A stretch of DNA of 64,000 nt from assembly GCF_004959855.1 (NCBI RefSeq), contig NZ_SPNT01000001.1, positions 1,302,001-1,366,000 of the forward strand. Direction: 5' to 3'. Positions within the stretch are counted from its first letter, which is position 1, and each line of letters opens with the position of its first letter. This DNA comes from Nitratireductor sp. XY-223. Its GTDB lineage: Bacteria > Pseudomonadota > Alphaproteobacteria > Rhizobiales > Rhizobiaceae. The position numbers were made by a program, and so were the translations under genes. The notes under the pieces were generated by a model, which saw nothing but the letters and a program-made list of their open reading frames with translations, had not been told where the DNA came from and made no database searches. Shown piece by piece: positions 16,809 to 25,475 of this stretch.

Positions 16809-17873
16809 TTACTGCGGCAGCTTGTCGTCCACGCCCATGACGTAGAAGTTCATGCCCAGCAGCGTTCCGTCATCGGCGGTTTCGCCGTCCTTCAGCCACT
16901 CGGAACCGTCCTGCTTGGTGACCGGGCCGGTGAACGGATGCAGCTCACCGTTGGTGATCTTGGCTTCCGTTTCCATGGCCATCTGCTTCACGTCGTCCGG
17001 CATGTTGGTATAGGGCGCCATCGTGAGAATGCCGTCGATGAGGCCATCCCAGGTGGACTGGGTTTTCCAGGTACCGTCCATCATCGCCTGTGTGCGCTTG
17101 ATGTAGTAAGGGCCCCAGCTGTCGATAATGGCAGTCAGCTGGGTGTTGGGGCCTGCCTCGATCATGTCGGAGGCCTGTCCGAAGGCGTGAATCCCGCGCT
17201 CAGCGGCGACCTGCATCGGTGCCGTCGAGTCGGTGTGCTGGGTCAGGATGTCGACGCCCTGGTCAACCAGCGCCTTTGCGGCGTCAGCTTCCTTGCCGGC
17301 ATCGAACCAGGAGTTCACCCAGACGACCTTGATCTTGAAATCAGGGTTGACCGACTGGGCGCCGAGAAGGAAGGAGTTGATGCCCCGCACCACTTCCGGG
17401 ATCGGGAAGGACGCGATGTAGCCGGCGACGCCGGTCTTGGAGATCTGTCCGGCGATCTGACCCTGGATAAAGCGGCCCTGATAGAAGCGCGAGTTGTAGC
17501 TGGTGACATTGTCGGACGTCTTGTAACCGGTGGCGTGTTCAAATTTCACCTTCGGGAACTTCTTGGCGACGTCGAGGGTCGGTTCCATGAAACCGAACGA
17601 TGTCGTGAAAATCAGTTCGCAGCCCGACCGCGCGAAGCGTTCGATGGCGCGCTCGGCGTCCGGTCCTTCAGCAACGTTCTCGAGATAAGGCGTCTCGATC
17701 TTGTCGCCGAAATGATTTTGGAGTTCCTGGCGGCCGATGTCATGCGCCTGGGTCCAGCCGCCGTCGGTCTTCGAGCCGACATAAACGAAGCAGATCTTCG
17801 TTGCGGCCTGCGCGGCGGTCCCGCCAAGGCTGACCACAGCGGCTGCCGTTAGTGCCAAAAGTGTCTTTTTCAT
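16809..17873 (-). CDS. BMP-family ABC transporter substrate-binding protein
   Basis: 354-residue periplasmic binding protein of the basic membrane protein (BMP/PnrA) family, whose characterised members bind purine nucleosides. A signal peptide ends near AQA-A at about 24. Family features include the start of the mature domain (ICFVYVGSKTDGGWTQAHDIGR), LIFTTSFGFMEPT and a Trp/Asp-rich ligand cleft region. Start ATG 17873 follows GAGGTG. It is the last gene of the importer operon, 27 bases after the second permease, and is followed by a strong terminator. Confidence 0.92.
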   Translation of the reverse strand: MKKTLLALTAAAVVSLGGTAAQAATKICFVYVGSKTDGGWTQAHDIGRQELQNHFGDKIETPYLENVAEGPDAERAIERFARSGCELIFTTSFGFMEPTLDVAKKFPKVKFEHATGYKTSDNVTSYNSRFYQGRFIQGQIAGQISKTGVAGYIASFPIPEVVRGINSFLLGAQSVNPDFKIKVVWVNSWFDAGKEADAAKALVDQGVDILTQHTDSTAPMQVAAERGIHAFGQASDMIEAGPNTQLTAIIDSWGPYYIKRTQAMMDGTWKTQSTWDGLIDGILTMAPYTNMPDDVKQMAMETEAKITNGELHPFTGPVTKQDGSEWLKDGETADDGTLLGMNFYVMGVDDKLPQ

Positions 17874-17900
17874 CGTGTTCACCTCTTCTGTTATGGTGGT

Positions 17901-18821
17901 TTATCGATCCGGGACGAATGATTGGGCGAGCGAAGCCGGCGTGTTCATCAGTGTCAAGCGCCTGTTCCGCGAGATCAGCACAAGGACGAGTATTGTCGCC
18001 AGATAGGGAAGCGCCGACAGGAACTGCGACGGAATTCCGAAGCCAAGCGCCTGGGCATGCAGCTGTCCGATGGTAACGGCACCGAACAGATAGGCGCCGG
18101 CGAGCACGCGCAGCGGGCGCCAACTTGCAAAGACAACGAGCGCAAGTGCGATCCAGCCGCGGCCGGCGGACATGTTCTCTACCCATTGCGGCGTGTAGAC
18201 GAGCGACAGCTGCGCACCTGCGAGGCCGGCGCACACGCCGCCGAACATGACGGCGAGATACCGCGTCTTGATGACAGAGATGCCGAGTGCATGGGCAGAG
18301 CCGTGGCTGTCGCCGATGGCGCGCAGCTGCAGGCCGATGCGGGTCCTGAACAGGAACCAGCTGACGCCGACAACCGACAGGATGGACAGGTAGAAGATGA
18401 TGTCCTGGTTGAAGATCAGCGGCCCGACAAGCGGCAGGCTGGCAAGCAGCGGAATGGCAATCGGTTCGAGCTGGACACCGGGCTGACCGACGAAATTCTC
18501 GCCGATCATGCCGGAAAGTCCAAGTCCGAGGATGGTCAGTGCCAGTCCCGTTGCAACCTGGTTGGTCACCAGCGTGAGGCTGAGAAATCCGAAGAGCAGC
18601 GAGAAGGCGCAGCCCGCCAGAGCTCCGCACAGCGCACCGAGATACGGATTGCCTGAGAGTTGCGCGGTGGCGAAGGCGACAACGGCGCCCACCACGATCA
18701 TGCCTTCAACGCCGAGATTGAGGACACCGGACCGCTCCACGACCAGCTCGCCCATGGCGGCCAGCAGCAGCGGCGTCGCCGCTGTCGTAACGGTCAGAAG
18801 TACGGCTACGATCAGTTCCAT
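17901..18821 (-). CDS. ABC transporter permease (BMP/nucleoside-type, second subunit)
   Basis: 306-residue inner-membrane permease of the BPD_transp_2 family, predicted eight to ten helices. The N-terminal GELVVERSGVLNLGVEGMIVVGA motif and GLALTILGLGLSGMIG are typical of the YufQ/NupQ-type subunit. It forms the channel with the neighbouring 364-residue permease. The two genes are directly adjacent (stop and start abut at 18821/18822), which argues for coupled translation. Confidence 0.92.
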   Translation of the reverse strand: MELIVAVLLTVTTAATPLLLAAMGELVVERSGVLNLGVEGMIVVGAVVAFATAQLSGNPYLGALCGALAGCAFSLLFGFLSLTLVTNQVATGLALTILGLGLSGMIGENFVGQPGVQLEPIAIPLLASLPLVGPLIFNQDIIFYLSILSVVGVSWFLFRTRIGLQLRAIGDSHGSAHALGISVIKTRYLAVMFGGVCAGLAGAQLSLVYTPQWVENMSAGRGWIALALVVFASWRPLRVLAGAYLFGAVTIGQLHAQALGFGIPSQFLSALPYLATILVLVLISRNRRLTLMNTPASLAQSFVPDR

Positions 18822-19916
18822 CTAGGCGCCCTCCCCGGCGAGTTCGGCATGCGAGGCGAATTTCAGCCGCACGCGGTAGTGGATCAGTGTGTCGCAAGCC
18901 AGGACGAAGAACAGCAGCAGGCCTTGGAACACGCGGGCGATCTTGTCAGGCAGGCCGATCGAGATCTGTGCCGCTTCGCCGCCGAGATAGGTCAGCGCCA
19001 GGATCAGCCCGGCGGCAAAGATGCCGAGCGGATTGAGGCGTCCAAGGAAGGCGACGATGATGGCGGTGAAGCCGTAGCCCGGTGAGATCACCGGCTGGAG
19101 CTGTTCGATCGAACCGGACACCTCGGATATGCCTGCAAGGCCTGCCAGTGCACCGGAGAACAGGAAGGCGAAGAACACCATCTTGTTCGCGGAAAAGCCT
19201 GCAAACCGGCCGGCACGGGCCGACTGTCCGAGCACCGAGACCTCGAAGCCCCTGAGCATGTAGCGCATCATGAACCAAGTCAGCAGCGTCGCGATGACCG
19301 CAAAGATGATGGCAAGGTCGGCGCGGCCGGATGCCGGCAGCAGCTCGGGCAGGATCGCTTCGACGTCGAACTCGCGGCTTTCCGGAAAATTGAAGCCTTC
19401 CGGATTGCGCCACGGACCGCGCACGATCCAGTCGAGGAAAAGTTGCGCCACATAGACAAGCATCAGGCTCGACAGGATCTCGTTGGTGTTGAACCTGGTT
19501 TTCAGCAGGGCCGGTATCGCGGCATAGGCGGCGCCTCCGGCCATGCCCATGATCAGCATGACAGGCAGGACGAGCCAGGAATCCCACTGGTGGAACATGA
19601 TCGGCACGATCGAGCCGACAACCCCGCCGAGGATGAACTGTCCCTCCGCGCCGATGTTCCAGTTGTTCGACCGGAAGCACACGGACAGGCCGACGGCGAT
19701 CAGGATCAGCGGCGCCGCCTTGATGGCGAGCTCATGCAGCGACCAGACCTCGGTCAGCGGTTCGATGAAGAAGCTGAAGAGGGCGTCGATCGGGTTCTTG
19801 TCGAGCGCGGTGAACATGATGGCACCGGCGATGATGGTCAGCCCGAGTGCGATGAACGGCGAAACGACGGAAAAAAACGCCGAGTGGCCGGGTCTGCGTT
19901 CCAGTTCAATGCGCAT
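18822..19916 (-). CDS. ABC transporter permease (BMP/nucleoside-type, first subunit)
   Basis: 364-residue inner-membrane permease of the YufP/NupP type. Visible family segments are the first helix with GLTIIAGAIMF, the GLSVCFRSNNWNIGAEGQFILGG loop and YGFTAIIVAFLGRLNPLGI near the coupling helix. The start overlaps the ATPase stop by 11 bases. Together with the second permease it forms a heterodimeric channel, as usual for this transporter class. Confidence 0.92.
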   Translation of the reverse strand: MRIELERRPGHSAFFSVVSPFIALGLTIIAGAIMFTALDKNPIDALFSFFIEPLTEVWSLHELAIKAAPLILIAVGLSVCFRSNNWNIGAEGQFILGGVVGSIVPIMFHQWDSWLVLPVMLIMGMAGGAAYAAIPALLKTRFNTNEILSSLMLVYVAQLFLDWIVRGPWRNPEGFNFPESREFDVEAILPELLPASGRADLAIIFAVIATLLTWFMMRYMLRGFEVSVLGQSARAGRFAGFSANKMVFFAFLFSGALAGLAGISEVSGSIEQLQPVISPGYGFTAIIVAFLGRLNPLGIFAAGLILALTYLGGEAAQISIGLPDKIARVFQGLLLFFVLACDTLIHYRVRLKFASHAELAGEGA

Positions 19917-21495
19917 GGGCGGCCTCCATCCGTGTTTCTTCGACCGGCGTGTCTTCGCCGTGGATGCCGCCCATAAGGAGGCCGATCCGCTCGAGTGTCA
20001 TGTTCTCCGCTGGCTCAGCGGCCGAAAGCCGGCCTTCATTGATCACAGCAATGCTGGTCGCGACTTCGAATATCTCGTCAAGGTCCTGGCTGATCACAAC
20101 AACCGCAGATCCCGCATTGGCGAGATCGATCAGCGCCTGCCGGATGCGGCTGGCGGCGCCTGCGTCGACTCCCCAGGTCGGCTGGTTGACGACGATCACC
20201 GAAGGTTTCCGGTCGAGCTCGCGGCCGACAATGAATTTCTGAAGGTTGCCGCCGGACAGCGACGATGCATCCGGGTCCTCCCCGGACATGCGAACATCCA
20301 TTTCCTTGATGATCCGCTCGGACGCCTGCCGGACGACATCGTGCCGGATGACCTTCAAGGGACCGCCGGTCAGAAACTCGGCCGCGTCGGAACGGTGCCT
20401 TGCAAGCACCATGTTCTCGGACAGGGTCATCGAGGAGACGGCGGCATGGCCGTGCCGTTCCTCCGGCACAAAGCCAGCGCCAAGAAGACGGCGGGCCGAA
20501 ATGCCGAGCCGGCCGGCGTCTTTTCCGCAAATGTTGATGTCACCGGGATTGTCGACCAGTTCCTCGCCGGACAGGACGTCGAACAGTTCGCTCTGTCCGT
20601 TGCCCGCCACGCCGGCAATGCCGATGATCTCGCCGCCGCGAACCGTCAAATCAATATCCTTGAGCGCCACCGCAAAGGGGGTGCGGGCCGGCGCGGACAG
20701 TCCCCGCGCCTCGATGAGCACTTCGTCGGTGACCTTGCCGCCGGTGTTCGAAACGGACTTCACCTCGGAGCCGACCATCATGCGGGCAAGCGATGCCGGG
20801 GTCTCGGCACGGGGATCGCAGTCGCCGGTCAGCTTGCCGTGACGCAGGACGGTCGCCCGGTCACAGATGCGCTGGACCTCTTCGAGCCGGTGGCTGATAT
20901 AAAGGACCGACCGGCCCTCTGAGCGGATTTTCTCGAGCGTTTCGAAAAGCCTGTCGGCCTCCTGCGGTGTCAGAACGGATGTCGGCTCGTCCAGGATGAT
21001 GAGCTCGGGGTTCTGCAGCAGGGTCCTGACGATCTCGATGCGCTGGCGTTCGCCGACGGACAAATCCGCCACATGGGCGTTGGGATCGAGCGGCAGGCCG
21101 TATTCGCGTGAAAGGACTGCGGCCTGCTCGGAGATATTCTCGATGCTGACATCGTCGTCCATGGAAAGCGCGATGTTCTCCGCGACCGTCAGCGCCTCGA
21201 AGAGCGAGAAGTGCTGGAACACCATACCGATGCCAAACCCACGTGCCTGTCCGGGGCTGCCGATGGTGACCGGGTTGCCCTTCCAGAATATCTGACCGGA
21301 TGTCGGCTCCAGCGAGCCGAACAGCATCTTGACGAGTGTTGATTTACCGGCGCCGTTTTCGCCGAGAAGCGCGTGAATCTCGCTGGACTTGATCTCCAGG
21401 TCTATATGATCGTTGGCGCGCAATTCGCCGAAGACCTTGGTCAAGCCGCGCACTTCCAATAGGCAATCGCTGTGCCCAGGTTCGTGATGAGCCAA
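19906..21495 (-). CDS. Sugar/nucleoside-type ABC transporter ATPase (duplicated NBD)
   Basis: 529-residue ATPase with two fused nucleotide-binding domains. The first is complete: Walker A GENGAGKST at 45-53, signature LSVGERQ at 145-151, Walker B LIILDEPTS at 165-173. The second has the usual degenerate P-loop (GVAGNGQSEL), an intact LSGGNLQK signature and a Walker B read as VVNQPTWGVD. I start at TTG 21495, directly preceded by GGGAGG; upstream in-frame ATGs have no ribosome site. A perfect TATAAT (minus strand, 21580-21575) lies 80 bases upstream and could be the operon's -10. Confidence 0.9.
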   Translation of the reverse strand: MAHHEPGHSDCLLEVRGLTKVFGELRANDHIDLEIKSSEIHALLGENGAGKSTLVKMLFGSLEPTSGQIFWKGNPVTIGSPGQARGFGIGMVFQHFSLFEALTVAENIALSMDDDVSIENISEQAAVLSREYGLPLDPNAHVADLSVGERQRIEIVRTLLQNPELIILDEPTSVLTPQEADRLFETLEKIRSEGRSVLYISHRLEEVQRICDRATVLRHGKLTGDCDPRAETPASLARMMVGSEVKSVSNTGGKVTDEVLIEARGLSAPARTPFAVALKDIDLTVRGGEIIGIAGVAGNGQSELFDVLSGEELVDNPGDINICGKDAGRLGISARRLLGAGFVPEERHGHAAVSSMTLSENMVLARHRSDAAEFLTGGPLKVIRHDVVRQASERIIKEMDVRMSGEDPDASSLSGGNLQKFIVGRELDRKPSVIVVNQPTWGVDAGAASRIRQALIDLANAGSAVVVISQDLDEIFEVATSIAVINEGRLSAAEPAENMTLERIGLLMGGIHGEDTPVEETRMEAAHAH

Positions 21496-21775
21496 AATTT
21501 CCTCCCCCGCATTGAAGCGGATCCAACCGGTAATGATCCTAGGCGCAGTCGGCATATCCCGGAAAGATCGAACGATTATAAAGAGCTTCAAATTTTTGAC
21601 ACATAATTGCAGGCCGCGGTTCTGCTGTCATCCACGAATGATGCAGTGCAAAACATTTGCGCACATGGCCCAATGTTTGGGCTGCGGCAGATGGTCCGAC
21701 CGACTGTCTTTTCTTATGTTTCATGCGCCGGTGGTGATAGGGTGACAACCGGTGAATACGGTGAGGAAACAGGTC

Positions 21776-22999
21776 ATGGGCGAGACATTCGACATTGCGG
21801 TGATTGGCGCGGGCCTCGCCGGTTCCGCTGCGGCGCTCGCTGTTGCGCAGCGCGGATACAAGACTGCGCTGGTTGCGCCCCGACCGGCAGCGGCCGACGG
21901 TCGAACCACGGCGCTGATGATGCCATCGATCGAACTGCTTGAACGACTCGGCGTCTGGCCCGAGGTGCGCGCGGCGGCGGCTCCCTTGCGGGCCATGCGC
22001 ATCATCGACGCCACAAGCCGGCTCGTTCGCGCGCCGACCGTGACCTTCCACGCAAGCGAACTCGAAATCGATGCCTTTGGCTTCAACATACCGAATGCGC
22101 CGCTGCTCGAAGCACTGACAACGGCGGTTGAATCGTGTGCCGATATCACGTGTTACCCGAAGGCTGCGATCTCCATAAACGAGGATGCGGAGCAGGCGCA
22201 GGTCATCCTGGAAGACGGTTCCGCAATCTCCGCAAAACTCGTTGTGGGCGCGGACGGGCGCAACTCGAAGGTCCGCGAGGCCGCCCGAATCCGGACCCAC
22301 GACTGGAGTTACCCCCAGACGGCCGTTGTCCTCAATTTCTCGCATGAATATCCGCATGCCGACACGTCGAACGAATTTCACACCGAATCCGGTCCGTTCA
22401 CGCAGGTGCCCCTGCCCGGCCGCATGTCCAGCCTCGTATGGGCTCTTTCGCCGGCCGAGGCGGAGATCATGCAGGCCAGGCCCAAGGGCGAACTGGCGGT
22501 GCTGATTGAGGAGCGGATGCACTCGATTTTGGGCAAGGTGGCGGTGGAGAGCGCCGTGCAACGCTTTGCCTTCAGCGGCATGATCGCGCGCTCGTTCGGC
22601 CGCGGGCGCATGGTTCTGGTCGGCGAGGCAGGACATGTCTTTCCGCCCATCGGTGCGCAGGGACTCAATCTCGGCCTGCGCGACGTGCTGGCGTTCGTGG
22701 CTGCGCTGGATCGCGCCGGCGGTCCGGCCAACGCCATTGCCGCTGTGCGCGGCTACGATCGCGCGCGGCGCAGCGACGTCGTTTCGCGCACGGCAAGTGT
22801 CGATATGCTGAACCGCACCCTGCTGCACGATTTCCTGCCGGTACAGGTGCTGCGCTCTGGCGGGCTCGCGGCGCTCTCGGCCATAGCGCCATTGCGTGTG
22901 CTGGCCATGCGCGAGGGCATGGAACCGGGCAGCGGCTTCAGTTTCCTGAGGCGCCCCCAGGGGCGGGAAAGACATCGGCCGGAAGCAGGCCGGCGGTGA
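21776..22999 (+). CDS. UbiH/UbiF/COQ6-family FAD monooxygenase
   Basis: 407-residue flavoprotein hydroxylase probably acting in ubiquinone ring hydroxylation. The N-terminal dinucleotide motif GAGLAGSAAAL is at 11-21, DGR before TTALMMPS follows, and the second FAD motif GEAGHVFPPIGAQGLNLGLRD starts at residue 283. Which ring position it hydroxylates cannot be read from sequence. Start ATG 21776 is preceded by GAGG; an in-frame GTG lies 24 bases upstream. Its last 62 bases overlap the convergent AEC transporter gene. Confidence 0.88.
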   Translation: MGETFDIAVIGAGLAGSAAALAVAQRGYKTALVAPRPAAADGRTTALMMPSIELLERLGVWPEVRAAAAPLRAMRIIDATSRLVRAPTVTFHASELEIDAFGFNIPNAPLLEALTTAVESCADITCYPKAAISINEDAEQAQVILEDGSAISAKLVVGADGRNSKVREAARIRTHDWSYPQTAVVLNFSHEYPHADTSNEFHTESGPFTQVPLPGRMSSLVWALSPAEAEIMQARPKGELAVLIEERMHSILGKVAVESAVQRFAFSGMIARSFGRGRMVLVGEAGHVFPPIGAQGLNLGLRDVLAFVAALDRAGGPANAIAAVRGYDRARRSDVVSRTASVDMLNRTLLHDFLPVQVLRSGGLAALSAIAPLRVLAMREGMEPGSGFSFLRRPQGRERHRPEAGRR

Positions 23000-23924
23000 T
23001 CGCGTAAAGCAATGATGAAACTGTAATGACCGAGAGCACGGTGGTGATAAGCACCGTGGCCGAGGCCCGTTCGACCCAGACATTGTACTGCTGCGCGAGA
23101 ACGAACACATTCGTGGCCGTCGGGAGCGAAGCAAGAAGCACCGCGGTAAAAATCCACGTACTGTCGAAATCCCCGACAAGGCCCATGGCGAGGTAGACCA
23201 GCAGCGGGTGGGCGACCAGCTTGGCCGGTACGATATAGGTCAGCTCGAGCGGCATTCTGCGCAATGGACGTAAGGCAAGCGTGACACCCATCGCAAAAAG
23301 GGCGCAGGGTGCCGCTGCCTGGGACAGGTAGTCGATCAGCCTCTGGGGCGCGTCCGGAATCGGCAGGTTGAGCCAGGCGACCGCGATGCCGGCCATGGTC
23401 GCCAGGATGAACGGATGCAGGACGATGCGGCGCGCGATGAGCAACGCAAGCGTCGGCAACGGGTGCTTCTCGCTACCGGAAATCGCCATCATGCACGGCA
23501 CGATGGCAAAATGCATGATGTTCTCGAAGCAGAAAATCAGGGCAACTGGAACGGCCGCCTGTTCGCCGAAGGCAAGGATGGCAAGGCTCGGTCCCATGTA
23601 CCCGATATTGCCGTAGGCCGCCGCCAGTCCCTGTATGGTGCCGGCAGCGATCGATGCCCGCGCCAGGATGATTGCCAGCGCGAAGACCACCGCAAATATC
23701 GAGTAGGTGGAAAGAAGGCTCGCGAGTATGAAATCGAAACGCGCCAGCTCTTCGATCGGTGTGCGCGACAGGAGCTTGAAGAACAGGGCCGGAAGCGCGA
23801 GGTAGAGAACGAATATGTTGAGCCAGCCAAGCGCATCGGACGGCTGGCGCACAAGCCGGGCTGTCACGTAGCCCAGAAAAATGAGCCCGAAGAGCGGGAG
23901 GATTAGCGCTGTGATCTGTGACAT
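22938..23924 (-). CDS. AEC (auxin efflux carrier) family transporter
   Basis: 328-residue inner-membrane protein of the AEC/MdcF-like family with about ten hydrophobic segments in two five-helix halves. N-terminal LILPLFGLIFLGYV and the central NIGYMGPSLAI/GEQAAVPVALIF segments are family-like, with the helix-breaking Asn/Pro region. Members export small carboxylates or malonate; the substrate is unknown. Tail-to-tail overlap with the UbiH-type gene is 62 bases. Confidence 0.85.
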   Translation of the reverse strand: MSQITALILPLFGLIFLGYVTARLVRQPSDALGWLNIFVLYLALPALFFKLLSRTPIEELARFDFILASLLSTYSIFAVVFALAIILARASIAAGTIQGLAAAYGNIGYMGPSLAILAFGEQAAVPVALIFCFENIMHFAIVPCMMAISGSEKHPLPTLALLIARRIVLHPFILATMAGIAVAWLNLPIPDAPQRLIDYLSQAAAPCALFAMGVTLALRPLRRMPLELTYIVPAKLVAHPLLVYLAMGLVGDFDSTWIFTAVLLASLPTATNVFVLAQQYNVWVERASATVLITTVLSVITVSSLLYAITAGLLPADVFPAPGGASGN

Positions 23925-24115
23925 GGATGGGAATCGCGGTTGCGATACAATTTGTATTCAGAAACAGCCCATAATCAAGCAATTGTAGCCGGCGAACCGC
24001 ACGGCCCGCCCGACATGGCGATGCCAAAGTTACCGTTTTGTTACTGGATTCGTCCGAAAGGCGTTGAAATTGCGCGCGTCTTGCCTCTATTAGTGTCTTC
24101 AGGAGGCACATTTGG

Positions 24116-24448
24116 ATGCTCAAATCACGGACGGCGAAATTTCAGATTGGTCAGACAGTCAAGCACCGCGTCTACCCGTTTCGCGGCGTCATTTTCGATG
24201 TCGACCCGGTCTTCAACAACACCGAGGAATGGTATCAATCCATCCCGGAGGACGTCCGCCCGCACAAGGAGCAGCCGTTTTACCACCTGTTTGCTGAAAA
24301 CGAGGACACGGATTACATCGCTTACGTGTCGGAGCAGAATCTTCTGCCCGACGACAGCGGCCAACCGGTCCAGCATCCGCAGATTGCCGAGATTTTCGAG
24401 GGGTCCGACGATGGTGTCTACAAGCTGAGGGGGCCCGTCGGCCACTGA
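24116..24448 (+). CDS. hspQ: Heat shock protein HspQ
   Basis: 110-residue HspQ (YccV/hemimethylated-DNA-binding fold). KFQIGQTVKHRVYPFRGVIFDVDP and QPFYHLFAENEDTDYIAYVSEQNLLPD are the defining segments. In enterobacteria HspQ is a heat-induced specificity factor for Lon protease; in other alphaproteobacteria it occurs with the same length. Start ATG 24116 follows GGAGG at nine bases. Monocistronic, with a strong terminator 28 bases after the stop. Confidence 0.93.
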   Translation: MLKSRTAKFQIGQTVKHRVYPFRGVIFDVDPVFNNTEEWYQSIPEDVRPHKEQPFYHLFAENEDTDYIAYVSEQNLLPDDSGQPVQHPQIAEIFEGSDDGVYKLRGPVGH

Positions 24449-24476
24449 CCGGGATGCTCAAGTCCCGTGGGAATCA

Positions 24477-24501
24477 AAAGGCGCGGAAAATCCGCGCCTT
24501 T
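24477..24501. terminator. Intrinsic terminator shared by hspQ and the IalB gene
   Basis: AAAGGCGCGGA-AAA-TCCGCGCCTTT: an 11-bp perfect stem with T-rich continuation (CTT) on the plus strand. It sits between two convergent genes and can serve both directions. Confidence 0.85.
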
Positions 24502-24506
24502 CTTGT

Positions 24507-25127
24507 TTAGTTCTGTTCCTTGGCCTTTTGCTGGGCTTCTTCCAGCTTCTGCCTGGCCGCCTGCGCCTTGCGCTGCATTTCTTCCTGCAGCAGGCGCTGC
24601 CGCTCCTGGAGCTCGGACTGCGCGACCGGCTCGCCGTCAAACGCGTCGGTGAAGCCTTTCAGCGACACCTTGATCGGATTGGGCGCACGCTGGAAATTGA
24701 CCGAGGTAAACACCACTTCGCCACCTCGCTTGAAGGAACTGACGATGGCGTCGGTCAGCGGTACCTGGGCCACGCACTTGTCGGGCATGCAGACCGAATA
24801 CGGGACCCGCTGGGCCTTGCCGCCGTCAATCTGCATGTTGACGCCCGGCGGGATTGTCCGCGCCGAAGGAACGGAAACCTGAAGCGTCTTGTTGTTGACC
24901 TTGCCTTCGACGATGATCAGGCCAACGGCCGTCAGAAGCTGTCCGGTTGATGCGGTGGTGATGTTCTGAACGACACAGACGTCATTGTCTTCCTGTTTGG
25001 TGCACACTTTGAACCACCCCTGGTTCGGGCCCTGTGCGTGCGCGGCGCCCATAAGCGACAGGGTCGCAGCCCCTGCAAACACGGTCGCCAGCGCAGTCCT
25101 TGCGACTTTTGAGGTCCTGAAGGTCAT
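24507..25127 (-). CDS. Invasion-associated locus B (IalB) family protein
   Basis: 206-residue exported protein of the IalB family, first linked to erythrocyte invasion in Bartonella but common in free-living Hyphomicrobiales. The signal peptide ends at AHA-Q (31/32). The domain carries GWFKVCTKQ, and Cys pairs at C42, C51 and in YSVCMPDKCVAQVPL. The last 45 residues are a charged Glu/Gln/Lys-rich helix, probably a coiled coil. Start ATG 25127 follows GGAG; a longer in-frame start lacks support. Confidence 0.9.
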   Translation of the reverse strand: MTFRTSKVARTALATVFAGAATLSLMGAAHAQGPNQGWFKVCTKQEDNDVCVVQNITTASTGQLLTAVGLIIVEGKVNNKTLQVSVPSARTIPPGVNMQIDGGKAQRVPYSVCMPDKCVAQVPLTDAIVSSFKRGGEVVFTSVNFQRAPNPIKVSLKGFTDAFDGEPVAQSELQERQRLLQEEMQRKAQAARQKLEEAQQKAKEQN

Positions 25128-25475
25128 TCTTGCGTTATCTCCTGGGCTTTCGATATCCAATTGTAACCGGCGGTGCAGCATGCATCCAGTGTGGAACCGG
25201 CTCCACCCGTCGTGTCAAATCCGTGGCCGTAGCCGGCGGATCCGCCTCGTCAATCGCGCACTCCCTGTACCTCAAATAAGGCCATTGCAAGGCTTGCCAC
25301 GCAGGTCTTTAACCGTTGTCTAAGGGCAAATGGCTTCGATGTCACGCCGTTTGGCACGGGCGGGCACGGTTTCACGGGAATTTCCTGTAATAGCCTTAAT
25401 CGGCGGGCAAAAGCTGGAGCGTTGGAATGCAAGCGGATCGTGCTACGGTTTGCTACGAATCAGCGAAGGATCGCC
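25128..25475. other. 348-base divergent intergenic region
   Basis: Separates the start codons of the IalB gene (minus) and the peptide-binding protein gene (plus), so it must hold both promoters. I see no clear consensus promoter, strong hairpin or repeat in it. Confidence 0.5.

Noticed and set aside
21539-23179. 546-codon open frame antisense to the UbiH-type gene
   Set aside because: The real UbiH motifs are on the plus strand; the antisense product is low-quality Arg/His-rich sequence.
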